64,000 bases of DNA from Strix aluco (GCF_031877795.1 NC_133932.1:76559937-76623936); one strand, 5' to 3'. Counted from the first letter of the stretch, positions 35,301 to 48,961 are shown. The notes: generated from the sequence alone by a model not told the origin. A program made the numbers and translations.

Positions 35301-38300
35301 TCTCCCTAAAAAGTATTTGTTAGACAGATAAAGGGACACATTGTCATCTTAACTGCATCCTTACAACATCACTGTACTTAGCAAGCTTGCATATGTGCAA
35401 TTAACAGAAGAATTTGGTCCATTGCCTTCTGCCAATTTTAATGATGATCCTTGCCCTGCAATAATCCTAATAAAACTATCTCATGAATTGTGTAAGGATA
35501 TTCCTGAGAACAGAACATTGTCAGACATATTTTATTGTATGTTATAAAATGAGTGAGAAAGTATTTACTAAACTACTGCAGCTCATCATAATCTTATCTG
35601 CTTAGAGAGACAGCTGGCACTGCTTTCCCTCAGCAACAGCCACGAAAAGCAGTGAGGAGCACAGAGATAAATTCTTCACTGGCTGATTTACTTTTTAAAT
35701 CTGTATTAAACTCAAAATTTTGAAACTGGATATCTGAAATCAAGGGCCCACATCAATATGTAAGCCTCCTTGAAGAAGTGACCTGGTTTTTAATTGATAC
35801 TGAGCATCCACAACTTCCACTGGTTTCTCTGAGCAGAAGTTAGGCATTTACTACTCATTTTGGTGCACAGTGCACATGTTAAACACATCTGAAAGTTAGA
35901 CCACTTATACTTAGAAGCATAAACTTTTGCCCCAAGATAACAAAACCATCATTCACAGGTACATAGTGTAATTTCTATCACATTGCTAATAGCCTGCAGA
36001 GCATGAATAGTGATGTTACAAGTCCCCAGTACACAAGGGTTCCTCCTACTTTCTTTCTGCTAACTTTCCTATAATCATTCCATAAAGCAAAGCCTCTTTT
36101 TTTTCCTGAACATAATTCTAAGTCACATATGAAACACATCCTCATGCTTTTGTTACGATAGCTATTGTATTTTGAGGGTTTGGTTTTGGTTTTTTTAAAT
36201 GGAACTTAAATTGGTCAGTGACCACAACAGAGAAGATGTAAAAACTAACACAGCTTTTTAAAAAGTTGGAATAAATGTATGATATCCAGGTAAAGAACTT
36301 CAACAGTTCTTGTTTTCGGTAAGAATTTTCTGTTTCATTGGTTGTTAAGAAATTTAGCATCACTTACGACCACTGAAACACTATGGCTTTCTTACATCCT
36401 CACTTTCTTTTTCTCTACCAAATTCCTCCTGCAGCTGACTGTATATTTCCCACACAGAGCTGTGCTGGTGCTTCATGGATCTTATATTCCCAAGAACCAG
36501 AGGGACAGTTTGTTACCTTTGCTAAACCATTCTCTCTGATCTCGAGAAAAAGAGAGAGAATGTCATTGCTGGTTATGTTCAGCTGTTTCCACTTCCTTCT
36601 ACAACACTGTCTCCTCCTTCCACTGTAGCAAGGCTACAGCATGTAACCTTAAGGTAGAGAAAATGGTATTTTTTTCTTAGGAGGCAGCAGCACATTCATT
36701 TTCAAAGCTCCCATTTTCTCTCTCTTCAAAAGAAGATGACTGGGCAGCATACTTGTCAAAGCATTTTCCTGACCCACGCTTCTTTTTATAACTTCTATAG
36801 AGCTAATTGTCTCTGTCTCAGAAGGCTTTCAAGGTGTCAGTACTAAAGTTTTTATCTTTCTGCCCATAAGCCTTAGAACTGGTGATCCTAATAAATCATC
36901 CTGAATTGCGCTACAGTACTCTCACAATGCTATATATAGTTCTTTTGAAACTTCCAGGACAATTTTTAAGTCAAGTTCATTGTACTGAATTGTTTAATAA
37001 CCACTTTAGCTTTTCGTACTGCATCCTTGAAATGAGTCCAAATGATATTTTAAAATAATCTCCCAAGTTAGTTACCTAGCTATTACAAAATCACCAGGGA
37101 TTTCCTACCAAGCACAATGCAATGCACAGTGTGCAAATACATAGTGTTCAATGTATTGGGAAACATTTAATTCTATAAAACTTTGCAGATATTCTGCATT
37201 AGTCTTGAACTAAGAACAAACAGAATTCCTAAATTATTTAATTCATTGCTATATTTTTTGTTATTTTATTTATTAAAAAACCACTTTCAGCTTGATTAGA
37301 ATCACTTATGTATTGCAAGAGTAAAACACCTTTGTCCTTTTCTTCAGATGAAAATAGGAGTTGTGTTGGATTTTCTGACCACATACTTAACATCTTCCAC
37401 AGAATCCTCTCCTAATTCTACTCATGTAGTCCAAAAAAGTTGTTAAGCTTGGAAAACGGAAAAAACTTTTCTGCTGATCATTCATCTGGAGTAGTGCTCT
37501 TAAGCTTTTACACAATGAGCTCATTTTTCATTTCCAGTTTAAGACTTTCAAAATCATTTATAGGAATTACTATTACTTGTATCTTACTTTCTTCAAATTC
37601 TTTTCCCACAGCTCTGGAATTTTACTATTAATAGGTATCTTTAAAATTCTGTGTCCACTGCAAGAAACATCATGTCTAGTCTGCATTTCTTATTTAATGA
37701 AGTAACCATTTTTTGAAGCCTAGAAGGCTTGGAGATATTTTTTAATAGTTAGTACAATATGAATTGTGAGGGCTTACGGTCTTTTTCTGCTCTAGCATTT
37801 CTTTTATGTCTCTTTTTTCCTATGAATAGTTTAAAAAAGAACACTTGAAAAAACCTACAGAAAAAAACAAGCACTGAAATAATTTCCATAAATTATTCAA
37901 GTCTAATTGCACTGTTCTTCTGTCACTAAAAACCTTTACCCCTCAACTACTGGCACTAAGATGGTACATTGTCACCATTAAAATCACTAGTAATTTTTAA
38001 AAATATGCCAATCATGTATAAATAGGCATTTACACATGTAAATGTAAGTTGCATGTTCAAACAGCAACAAATAGATGCATCAATTTGTACAATTTAGATA
38101 ACAGATTTGAAATTTCTAGCTGTAAATCTAAAAAAAAGTTACCAGAATAAGACAGGCAGAGGAAGGATCTAAAAGTTTGAAAAAAGAAAAAAAAAAAGAA
38201 AAAAAAAAAAAAACTTTAAAAGGGAGAACTCCAGCACTTGCTATTCTCAGAGTGAAAGCTTTTATCTGAAAGAAAGGCCATCACTACCTCCCTGCAAGGA

Positions 38301-41300
38301 TGGGCTCAAGGCCACGTAGTAGCTCTGGGCAGAGACAGGGCAGACTGATGGATGAAGGATCTGTGGCTCCTGGGGACTCCGCGCCCTCCTCGATCCCATT
38401 CGGAGGTGTCAGATCACACCAGACATTCATGTCAGACCTCTGCATGATTGCATTGCTCAGCAACATGTGAAAGGACAGACAGGAAAGCCCCAGGGGACTT
38501 TAGCATGAAGAGGTAGCCCCAACCTCACAGCACGATGGGCAGGGGATACCTCCAGAGCCTTCTGTCACACAAGAACCCATCAGGCATTTCTGAATGAACC
38601 TCTGAATTGTAAGTAGCATCTGTAATGGTTCTTAATTGTCAGGAAAGTAAAGAATTGGTTTTTTGTGGTGCAGTGACATTTTGAAAGAAGTAAATGCATC
38701 AATTGCCACATTCCCACATCCCAGCCAAGAGGATGAACTGCATGTGTGTGAATTAGGACACTCCTAAAATATGAGCATTTAACTTCTTTTGATTCCCAGT
38801 CTTACATAATTTTTTCCATTCTCTCTAGTGTGTTCTGGCACTCAACCACTTCTGTGTTTTCTCCCATGCTTTGAAATTTGCTGATGCCATATCAGGTGTA
38901 ATTAGAAGATGTTTGCATATGACACAGTGCAACAGATTGACTTTCCCGTAAACCTTCCTCCTTCATGCTCTGAATTCTCAAACTGAATACATAGGACCTC
39001 CTTAATAAAAGTGAGGCTGACAGTCATGTAAGTAATGAATCCTAGTACTTAGAAGAAGTACTAAATCGTTTTTAACTTGATAATACCTTTGTGAAAGGAT
39101 ATTCACTTTCTGATAAAATATAAAAAAGTTGAAGACTAACATTTAATGTATTATTTGTATATATTGTGTGTCAAAAAAAGGAACATTAGATAGCAGTATT
39201 AATGCAGAGAAAACATGTCAGATTTAATCTTGATCTCCTACTGGTATGAAAGAGAAGACTATGTAACTACATTAAAACTGAAACCTTCACCTGCTATACC
39301 TCTATCTCACAGTAACTGTAACAGTTTACATCATCCCCCAAAATATCTCACTTGACAAAGATGACTCGTTTGATGTAACAATCTAGTTTTCTACAAAAAG
39401 AGGGCAAAATAATTACAAAAGGCTGCATTTACAAAAGTTCCATTTGTCAGGTATTGTTGCTCCTTTTAAAACTTGTACAGGGATGCACGAAGCATCAGAT
39501 ATTAGCAAAACAGGTATGGTACAAACACTTGCCTTGTCATTCTGGAAAATTACTAATCCACCATGAACATGGTGGAAGGTTTTCCCACAACCTGCTTTTA
39601 GGCACTCACTTAGCATTTCCAACCAAGTCTACTTTTCCTAAGCTCCCTATATGAACAATGGGGTGATAAAGTTATTACCATGTTGAAGCTCACCCAGTTT
39701 CACTCCAGAGCCCTAGTTAGTGGGAGAAATACCTTCATTTCTGACTGCCACAGGCTTTGCTTCTGTACATGCCATGTAGCTCCGTCACTGAGGAAACAAG
39801 TCTTGTCAAGATACCATGAGACAGTTGTATTCCTGTATGCAACCTCAGAGCACTCTATATTTCTGCTTTATATCACACCCTAAAGTAGCCTCTCTCTCTA
39901 AAGGAAGTTTATACTTAGACTGAGAGGGAGACTGCTTCCTAAGCTAGGCTGAGTACCTAAAGTTTTAGTACCCAAGGTTAGAAAGTGTGAACTATCCCTG
40001 AGTTTCAAGAGAGATTTTCAGAGTCCATTCAGAAATTATATAGAGAAAGCATAGAATTAATTTGAAGCTTCATTCTACAAAATTATTCTTTACGTATTAT
40101 TACTTCTTCCTCTCATGGATGCATGAAAAAAGAATACATTTTGGAGCAAATTTCTGACGTTCACTTTAAGGATATATTGTCAAGCTAATCATTACATGAG
40201 TTCCAGCAATACTGCCTGTGCTGTACTATTCTGATTTCATCAACTGTTAACTCTATAAAATCAAAAAGGGATAAAGTTCAAGATAATCACTGATAAATGA
40301 GTACTGCATTGTGAAATAAAATAGTACTATAGCTACTGTTCATTGGAATTTAGAGAATTTAGAGGTCAGAACTGCCCAAGGTTTACCTTCTCAGATACAT
40401 TACAAGCATTGCCTTTGATCCAAGTAAAGTGCTTAGGGACTGTATCAGTTTGTACTATTCACAGTGGTAAGTAGATAAAAAGCATGAGAATCTTAATTTA
40501 GCCTCACTGCACATCAGGTAGTTACAAATACAACACCCCAGTGCCCTAACCTCATCAAAAAGTGCTTTAAATGAGCTAATTAAAAAAGAACAGTCCTACC
40601 TCGTTTGTTGGCTTTCATACCCATGAGATCTGGAACTTGATGCATCAGCCCCTGGGATGAAAACTAACATTTTGTTGTGTGGATTCAATGAGACACAGCT
40701 GATGCCTGGGTCAGCTTGAAGCAGAACAAGGGAAGAGGAGGCAGGGTCTGGGTTCCCGGGCAACAATGGTGCCAGGTGTTCATCTGGTTGCAGGTACATT
40801 GGTATATACTAAGAGGAACTAACAAGGAGTCTGTAATTCCAAATTAGTAAGAATAGGAGAAGGTAACCATTGCATGAGGTTTAAATGAGATGATCTGGAG
40901 TTTCTAGGGAAATCATTTTTCTGCCTATTGACCATGGTCCTTAACTGAGAAGTTCCTAGGTCTAAAAGCAAGCTTCAAAGTTCCTTCAAAATAAAAACTC
41001 AGAGTTTGGATTAGATCTGAGGTTTTACAGGAAGTTATACAGAGTGTCTAAGGCATCTCTAATTTGCTGAGGAGTCAAGACCTCAGAGTTTTCATTTGGA
41101 CAGGGGTAAGCAACAACCTTAGCGCATGTCAGAAATGTCTCTCTTCCTATAAGGCCTTAATATTCCTTCTTGTGACTTTCTTGACTTTTACTTTGAACCC
41201 AGATGCTTAAACAGTAGTTTGAGGTAATAAGACAGACATCTCTATGCTTGAGCTCTGACTCTACTTTCATCCCTGTAGTTTTTTATTATCACGGTAAGAA

Positions 41301-43829
41301 TATCTAACAGTAACTGATGCCTATCAGGCACTCATTAGTAGCCAGTACAGAGGTCTGTGGCCCCTACAAATTATAAATGTACTAATCTGGGTATAGCGAA
41401 TATTAACTTGCCTTTATCATGAATATAAGCACTCAAATAGTTTAACTGGCAACAATATTTAAGTGTTTTGTAACATGGTGATGGCATGGTCAGACACAAT
41501 GTGGAACCATTTTACCTCAAGTATGCAAGCAAGATCACCACAGGGGCAAAGAAAGATAGAAGTTATTGAATGTAGGATGAATATGTGACAAAAAGCTCCT
41601 AGACAAAGAACAAGATAAGCACAAAGGACAGCAAGTAGGCAGGACATCCTCCCAAATACACAAGAAGGATAACTGGTAAAACCAAAAACGAGATAAACAG
41701 CATCAGGAGCAGAGAAGACTGCTTTCTGGGGGAAGAGAAGGGGCAATAGCAGAAAAACACGAGGCATAAGCAAAGTAAATTGTAGAAGACAAGCCCACCT
41801 TAACCCTGACATGTCTCATGGGTGAGATCTCAAGCCTGATTGATCACTTCAACCTTGGTGACAAAGGACCATCAGCGACCATAGCCATCCATACTAACTA
41901 CATCGTATCAGCTTCCTGGTATTGCATAGTCACAGCTAATTCAGGATGGGTGTTAAAGACTAACAGGCTTGTATACAAAAAGATGATGATTTTTATTGTG
42001 TAAGATTTAGACATTATAGAGAAGTATGATGTTAATTAATTAATTTAGTAAATTTCAATGTTTAAAGCTGGCCTGATTTTTCAGTCTTCTAAACACTGCT
42101 ACCACAGTGATCTTTAATTCCCTAATGGATATATGTTCATTTGCAATGCTGTCTTTGCCTTTGGCTTTATCCAACTCCATGAAGTAGGCAGGAATGTTAC
42201 CATTAAACTAAATGGAAGCAGATCCAGACTGACATTGTTCTCCAGTATGTTAGGTAATGCTCACTTTTCCTTTACTTTAGCCATCTTCTCTCTCACACAC
42301 ATACTGATTCTCAGGCCTCTTTTTTTCTCACTTCTAAAAAGGATGTTCTTTCCTCTCACTCAAGTAAAAATTTCTCCATTTCTCTTTATTTTTTGAGTAC
42401 ATATATTTTTCATGAAAGACTTCAGAGAAGCCACCTATACACATGAGTACATTGATGTCTTTTATTTAGCCACAGATCCCATAGAAACAGGTGGGTGGAG
42501 TACAAACCCCAGCCAAGATGTATAAACCAGCAGAGATGAATCACACTGTGAAGGTGAAGATTTCTCCTCATTAACTGGAAAGGAAGTCCAGGCACTTAAC
42601 TTTGAGGTGACTCAAGCTGGCGAAACAAGTGCTGCCCAGAGCAAAGAGCTGATGAACATTGCTTCATAATGCTGTCAGAAGTTCAAGGCTCCTGTTTAAG
42701 TGCAGGATAATGCAGGAACTGGAGTGAGCTGAGTAGGTTTATGATGGATCTCTTAATTTTCTCCCCAAGTTTCTTGCTTCCAGGAAACACTGGAGAACTG
42801 AGCTTAATTGGTAATTGTAAATGGTAACTGAGTAATTGGTGCTGGAAAATATGAGACACTGAGACCGATAGATTGCATGACACTGATGATAAACAGCATG
42901 AAGCAAAATAATTTCCTGTTGGGTAGAAATGCCCTGATATCTTATATGTGACAAAAATCAACCGGGCCATATAATCTTGCTATCATTGCCACAGAAATGC
43001 ATCTGAATTGCTTTGATACTACTCTGCTTTCATCACAAACAGATTTGTCTGTTGTAAAAAACATGCATGTCTTTGTAGCAGAACTTCCTACTAGGGTTGT
43101 AAATTGCCTCTTCTAATTATATTTTTGTAGCTTGCCACAAACCCACATTTCACTTGACTTGAGAAACTAAGAAGTTTCAGTAAAATGCAATCCTTTTTTT
43201 CCTCTAAAGATGTAGAAACATATATCTAGCTCAGAAAAGCAGTAAACAGTACAGCATTTGTGTACCTGATAAAGGGTAAATAGGTGAACTAATTTCTCTT
43301 ATTCTCCTTCAGCAGCATAATGATATAGCAAACGTGGTATTCAATTTCACTGAAATGCTAAACCATCTCATATTTCATGACCCTCAACTCTGCTTAAAGT
43401 ATGCTCTATAAAACAAGCTTTTGCTGATACACACATCTAGAAGTGTAATGAAATGAAATTCTACACTGTATGCTCAGTTCTCTCCTCAAGGAAAATGACA
43501 AATTTTAATGCAGCAAGGGACAACTCTGGAATGGTGCAACATTTATCTGCTTAAAGTAGACTAAAAACAGAAAAGCTACTGTTATGCTTACCTCAGCAGA
43601 AAAGACAGGGCCAGAAGCAAATAACTTTTGGGTCTGATCAAAAGCACCCAAAGCAATAAGTATTGCCGTAATATACACACTCTGAAAAGCAAGAAGTCAG
43701 ACATAGTGGGATTCATCCTAACCTGATTTTTCCAATGTCTACAATGTACATCTAAGCTAGTTATCCCAAGTGCCTAGTTAGCAGATATATTTTCAGACAT
43801 GATTTGTCCAATCTCTGCTTGATGTCTTA
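35301..43829. other. Intergenic, no gene seen
   Basis: About 8.5 kb of AT-rich non-coding DNA. Notable spots are an A/G tract at 38180-38213 and a GC-richer block at about 38.28-38.59 kb. An open frame of 117 codons on the minus strand at 41459-41812 lacks any recognised domain. Confidence 0.6.
38180..38213. repeat. A-rich (AAAAG-like) tract
   Basis: 34 bp of A broken by two or three G. It is followed within 70 bp by a GC-richer segment with no recognised content. Confidence 0.85.
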
Positions 43830-43889
43830 TTTAGGATAGGAGATGCTTGTTCCTCCCTTGTTTAGCCTGGATATGCTTGTTCCTCCCTG
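43830..43889. repeat. 30-bp imperfect tandem duplication beside the LTR
   Basis: TTTAGGATAGGAGATGCTTG TTCCTCCCTTG is followed by TTTAGCCTGGATATGCTTG TTCCTCCCTG. Two units lie end to end, about 30 bp before the left target-site copy of the LTR. Confidence 0.75.
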
Positions 43890-43914
43890 TTGCCTATAAA
43901 AGAAGTTGACCTGA

Positions 43915-43919
43915 GGAAC
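43915..43919. repeat. Target-site duplication, left copy (GGAAC)
   Basis: GGAAC directly precedes the TGTCATAG end of the LTR and is repeated at 44518-44522 directly after its GGACA end. Confidence 0.85.
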
Positions 43920-44517
43920 TGTCATAGTTTAACCTCAGTCAGCACCTAAGCACCATGCAGACGCTTGCTCTCTCCTCCCCACTCCCAGTGGGATGGGGAG
44001 GAGAATCAGAAAAAAAGTAAAACTCATGGGTTGAGATAAGAAAGGTTTAATAACTAAAATAAAATAAATACAATAATAACAGTAACAATAAAAAATAAAA
44101 CTATAATAATGATTGTAATGAAAAGGAATATAATAAAAAGAAGAGAGAAATAAAACCCGAGACAAGTGATTCACAACGTAATTTCTCACCACCCACTGGC
44201 CAATGCCCAAGCAGCGATCCGCCCCTCCTGGCCAACTCCTCCCAGTTTATATACTGAACATGATGTTCTATGGTATGGAATATCCCTTTGACTAGTTCAG
44301 GTCAGCTGTCCTGGCCATGCCCCCTCTCAGCTTCTTGTGCACCTGCTCGCTGGCAGAACGTGGGAAACTGAAAAATCCTTAACTTAGGATAAGCACTACT
44401 TAGCAACAACTAAAACATCAGTGTGTTATCAACATTGTTCTCCCACTGAATCCAAAACACAGCACTGTACCAGCTACTAGGAAGAAAATTAACTCTAGCC
44501 CAGATGAAACTAGGACA
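43920..44517 (-). mobile_element. Solo LTR of an avian ERVL-type endogenous retrovirus
   Basis: The element is 598 bp, with TG...CA ends (TGTCATAGTTTAACC to AACTAGGACA on +) and a perfect 5-bp duplication GGAAC on both sides. Read on the minus strand it has a TATA box (ACAGTATATAAACTGGG-like, at + 44241-44256), an AT-rich zone, an ATTAAA poly(A)-type signal (+ 44046-44051) and CTCAACCCATGAGTTTT. This matches a solo-LTR family common in many birds, as I recall it. No internal retroviral sequence remains, so it formed by LTR-LTR recombination. A 5-bp duplication fits ERVL. Confidence 0.92.
44241..44256 (-). promoter_or_regulatory. TATA box of the solo LTR (minus strand)
   Basis: CCCAGTTTATATACTG on +, which reads CAGTATATAAACTGGG on the minus strand. 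It lies at the expected U3/R boundary, so transcription would run toward SLC10A2. Activity is unknown. Confidence 0.6.
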
Positions 44518-44522
44518 GGAAC
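44518..44522. repeat. Target-site duplication, right copy (GGAAC)
   Basis: Matches 43915-43919 exactly and shows that both ends of the LTR are intact. Confidence 0.85.
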
Positions 44523-45330
44523 CCAGCCATAGATGTCTCCACAGTACACATGTATACCTGATCCCCTCATGACACTGAAGTTACTCTGTATATTTTAATT
44601 TGTCATTCTTGCCTTCTCACAGGCAGTATTCTTGAAACAATGCAAAGTCCAGAGAGAATGGCAATTTGGGAAGGCATTTCATCTTGGATCATTGGTGACA
44701 ATTAACCAGTGACACAGTCTGTCAGTGCAAAGTGGTTTACAGGATCACAAATCTCTTTACATACACTGCTCTCCAAGGACAGTGGAGGACCTGGAGCTCA
44801 GTGATGCTTACCATATGTTCATTCAAAATAAAGTTCAGAGTGACCATAAAACTAGCATGCCCTCTTTGGTGTTACCAGAGCGCTAAAATTAGTGCTGAGT
44901 TTCATCTTCTTAACAAATGTATAAATATTTCTACACACCTCATCAGCATTTTTATCCCATCTGAGATTTTCTCTAAATGGCTTTTAGGTCACTTTTAAAT
45001 ACAATGTTGTATTTCAAGGGCTGTCTCATAATAGAAACACATTAACAAACAATCTGAGTGCTGTCTCTGTTCCACCGATACTAGGTCAGAATTGATCTAT
45101 TAATACACAATACATGAAGCCAAATTTAAGTTTTAATTTGCTTTGTTCCTTAACAGGTAGAAGAGCACTCTGGAAGAGCCCACTAATCAATGCATTTTAT
45201 GTTTACCAACAAAAACAAGAATGCATGAGTAGAGGCTCTTCAATTTCTAGAATTAGTGCCAACATCTCAGAGCTTCCAAGCTCTGAGAGTTGGTCTGTAG
45301 ACTTGAAGCTCATGATTTACTTCCTTCTTA

Positions 45331-45435
45331 GGAACTAGGTACTACTAGCGACCTAGTAGTACTTCCTAGGCAGTACTAGGTACTACTTACTAGTACTACT
45401 ACTAACACTAGTGCTACTTGGGTACTACTTACTGC
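45331..45435. repeat. TACTAG-rich palindromic low-complexity patch
   Basis: Within about 105 bp, CTAG occurs repeatedly and TACTA or TAGTA about ten times. CTAGGTACTACTAG (from about 45336) is followed after a few bases by CTAGTAGTACTTCCTAG, its near reverse complement, which allows a hairpin. GTACTACTTACT and TACTAGTACTACTACT then extend the patch. No protein or known satellite was recognised. Confidence 0.8.
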
Positions 45436-47449
45436 AGGTAAGAAGTGCAGAAAACCAGGGGAGGCAACAACTGCATTATGTTGGGTCAGAGAGCTGGAGG
45501 ATATGTAGCACTTTTCAAGGGCATAAATTTCTCTGAGAGGACTCTGGGCAGGGTCTGATGATCATAAGAAGTTGTTAAGTCTGAAGAACAGCAGTGGAGG
45601 AGATTTTGCCTGGGAGTGGTGACCTCTTTTTGCAGAAGGTTCTCTATCAGGTTATTGTCCATAGAGCTTGTCTTCTGGGGGGTTGGTATCAAAGTAAATC
45701 CTGTGACAAGAAAGTATGCCTTGCTGGGATGAAATTTCCAACACACAAGAGAGAAGCAAGACAGAGGAAAGAATTCCTCAGCAGTCGTTATCTCTTCCCT
45801 TTCACACACTCCAGGTGGCCTTTTTCTCTGTTCAACTTTTTATTTTTTTCTTTTTAAACAAAGAGACTATGTACTGAAGTTTCTGTCAGCTTTGTGCTAC
45901 CATTACAGTGTCTAAAGTCCCAAGAGGGAATGGAGTGCCAAAAGTTAATTTATGCGAGTTCATTGGCCCAAGGTTTCTTCCCCTCTTGTATGCACAGGAC
46001 TGACCTTTCCCAGAAGCTGGCTTGACTTACGCCTGGCCTGTTGTCACTACCTCCTTGATTTTCTGGTTCTCCATGCTGCAGCTGTATTTTTCACCACGTT
46101 TCTGGTTCCAGCAGCAGCCTCACCCCATGCACTAAATTCACAAGCAGTATCTTAGCATTCAGAAGGGTAAAGCATAAACATCAGGTTGTCACATAAACTC
46201 AATAAATGCTTGTGGTTCAGCAGCAAAGGCCAGACGTGTAGACAGAACCTCAGTGGACAATGACTACTGTAACACCCTTCATGTTGGGATCATGTCAGGC
46301 CAGGGCAAGGCACAGCCCCCACAACATTGCAGTCGTGAGGGTGCTGTTTGCTAGAGCATAGGAAGGGGTTTCTTTTCCCAGGACACGGTGGTAAAGGAGC
46401 ATTAGTTTGCATGTGTCTCTCCATCATTGTGCAATCAGGATATAACCATGACATACATTCAAATTGGCAAATAACACCAAAGCCACAGATAGTTATGTCT
46501 TAAAGACAACAGCATGATCAAAATGCTTAAATAAAAATGTGTTTGCATCACGAGTCACCATGAAACAGCTTCCAAGCAGAGTGCACTAACTCTGTATAAC
46601 TCCAGCAAAAAGATAGTTTCAGGGCCCAAGTTAGCAATCTGGCACCAGCTCAAGGTTGCCTTGAAAGTTATCTTTTCAGTGCTAATTTATCCCAAGCACA
46701 TCCTTGAAGACAAGAGGGTTAAAATGTCAAAAGCCAGGGAACTCAGAAGGTGGCATTCTAGACCTCCTGCAAGTAAAGGATGTTTTATACAGATTTGCAA
46801 AGGGATTTTCTGGGATTCCACTCTGAAAATTTCCACAGTTAAATGGAGAGGAAAAAAAGATGCAGAAAAACTTCCTTGACAAAAAGAAAGTATTTTGAAA
46901 AATGAGGACGCTGTGTGGTAGGAATATTCTTCTCTTCACACTCCTTTCTTTCTTTCACACCAACTTCTTACACATGCTTGTCAATTTATGTCTAAAATTA
47001 TATAGTAAATATTGTATATCATGATTTTCTCTCCTTTATTCTTAAGTATCTGTCCCTCCTGTAGTTGCTGAATACATGTGTTGATAGTTACAAATAATTT
47101 TGTAAATGTCATTGTAATATAGACATTTAAATATCTGACTATTCTTTAGCTATAATAACCATCAAATAGCTATTTCAACTTTCCACCAAACTGAGTTTTA
47201 GTGTCCATACTTTTGTATATAAACGTCTGGACATCTGTTTTACATTTCAGGTTATTTATATGTATTAATAATAAATCCATTATAAAAATAATTCAAAACA
47301 CAAGGCAATTTCACAAATAGTGGTTAGGTGTTTCTTAGTGATAAAATATCAACTACATCAAAATTAATAATAAGGAAATTGTTAATATACAGTAATAAAC
47401 AGATGTGTACCTCAAAGTTAGAAGCTGATAGACTAGAAATTATTGAATA

Positions 47450-47860
47450 TCTAAAATTAAAATGCCAAAGCTGGATCAACTAAATAATGAGAAATTGATT
47501 GACTCAATTACCTCAGAGGAAATGAGTTCAGCAGTATAGAAATAAGCAACTGGGTCGATAGGTATCAAATAGAATATTTTATAGATTTTTTGAGAGAGCG
47601 AGCAGTCGTTCAGATGAGGAGTATATCATGGAGTAATGCATGGCTGATGACATGAACACCTACAGTTGTGATTCATAAGATGAGTAAGCTAGAACCTTAT
47701 TCAGAGTGACATTTGTCCTGCTTAATTAATTAATTATGCATCAAAATCCTATCAGGTAGCTTAAAACAGGTCACAGATAAACTAATTCATAGAGATCGGG
47801 TTGATTTCCTCCATGGCCAATTTATGGCTGATAATTGTGTAAATTATCTAATTTAATACA
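47450..47860. promoter_or_regulatory. Candidate conserved non-coding element (AT-rich, homeodomain-like motifs)
   Basis: The block carries TAATTAATTAATTATGCA (47723-47740), TAAACTAATTCAT and ATAATTGTGTAAATTATCT, plus a GGTCACAGATAAAC stretch, with no simple repeat structure overall. Many homeodomain/POU-type cores without transposon sequence can mark developmental enhancers. This is compositional inference only. Confidence 0.25.
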
Positions 47861-48947
47861 GCAAGTAAATAAATTAAACATCCCCTCTACAGCAATCCCT
47901 GTTGATACACAGAACGCCTTTAAAAGGCAATTTACTCTAGTTCCCAAATGAATTGAATTCCCAAGGTCTCTTACTAATACTTTATTACTACAGTTTAATG
48001 TCACTGCATCTGTTTTTTCTAGTGTTTGCCAATTCATACAGCAAAGGTGTGGGGAGACCATTTGTCCCTCCCTCTGTAGACATTCGTCTCGCAGCTAGAT
48101 AGGATCAGCACTGAGGGAAGCAGTCCTTCCCCCCTAGACTCCTTGTTTATTCCCTGTGTAGCTAATGGAGAGAATTAGGTGATTCTTAAAGCCTCAGCAG
48201 TCCTGGCTGCTTAGGCTATCTTAGGTTACCCCTGCCTTTTGTCTGTGGAGCTGGGAAGCTCTACAATGACGGCTGCTCATTATTTCACACACAGACACAT
48301 TCCTGAGGATGGAGCCGTGCTATGCGCCAATCCTTGTCAAAACAAGCCAGCAAAACAATACCTCTGAAAAATGTGCTGTCGTCCTGACATTTGCTCTCCA
48401 GAGGAAAAAAAAAGGGAAAGGGAATGAAAACAAACAGCCAGACTTGCAAGCCTGCTGAAGGAGGTGGCGCATCTTGTGGCCAGCAGCCCGACAGTTACAG
48501 CCTCCACTTTAGGGGTGTGCAGATCCCACATAAGGGATCACCCTGCTTCGGGAGAGCTTCCTAATGACCAAGCCGTGGGCTGTTCTTGATGGTGTTGTAA
48601 TCCCTCCTGTTGATGCCTCTCTGCTTTGTGTAATATTCTGAAATACTCAAAGCAGAATGAGAATGACTCAGTAAAAAGGAAACTTAAGCCCAAATCCCCT
48701 CTCTAAACCAGTTTTTTCTTGGATTATATTTACAAAGGTAGTAGCATCAGCAGAAAAGGCTGAGGTAGCATTGTCAGAGGACTCTTGTGTTCACCCCACA
48801 TCCCTGGGAAGGACAAGATCTTTAAGCAGGGGAAGAAGGTGAACCCTTGTCTGCAGCATCCTGAGCAAGGCAGAGGTGCAGCCCCAGCGCAGGGAGGCCA
48901 GCCCTGCCTCCAGCAAGCTGACATCTGCTCCAAGGCACTGAGTGAAT

Positions 48948-48961
48948 AAAAAAAAAAAAAA
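48948..48961. repeat. A14 homopolymer
   Basis: Run of 14 A after GAAT. No retrocopy body was recognised next to it. Confidence 0.85.

Noticed and set aside
41459..41812. 117-codon minus-strand frame rich in hydrophobic residues
   Set aside because: Resembles a membrane protein only by composition. No family motif, no splice sites, AT-rich neutral surroundings.
46200..46400. Possible LTR or retrocopy around AATAAATGCTTGTGG
   Set aside because: No poly(A) tail, no ends and no recognised body.
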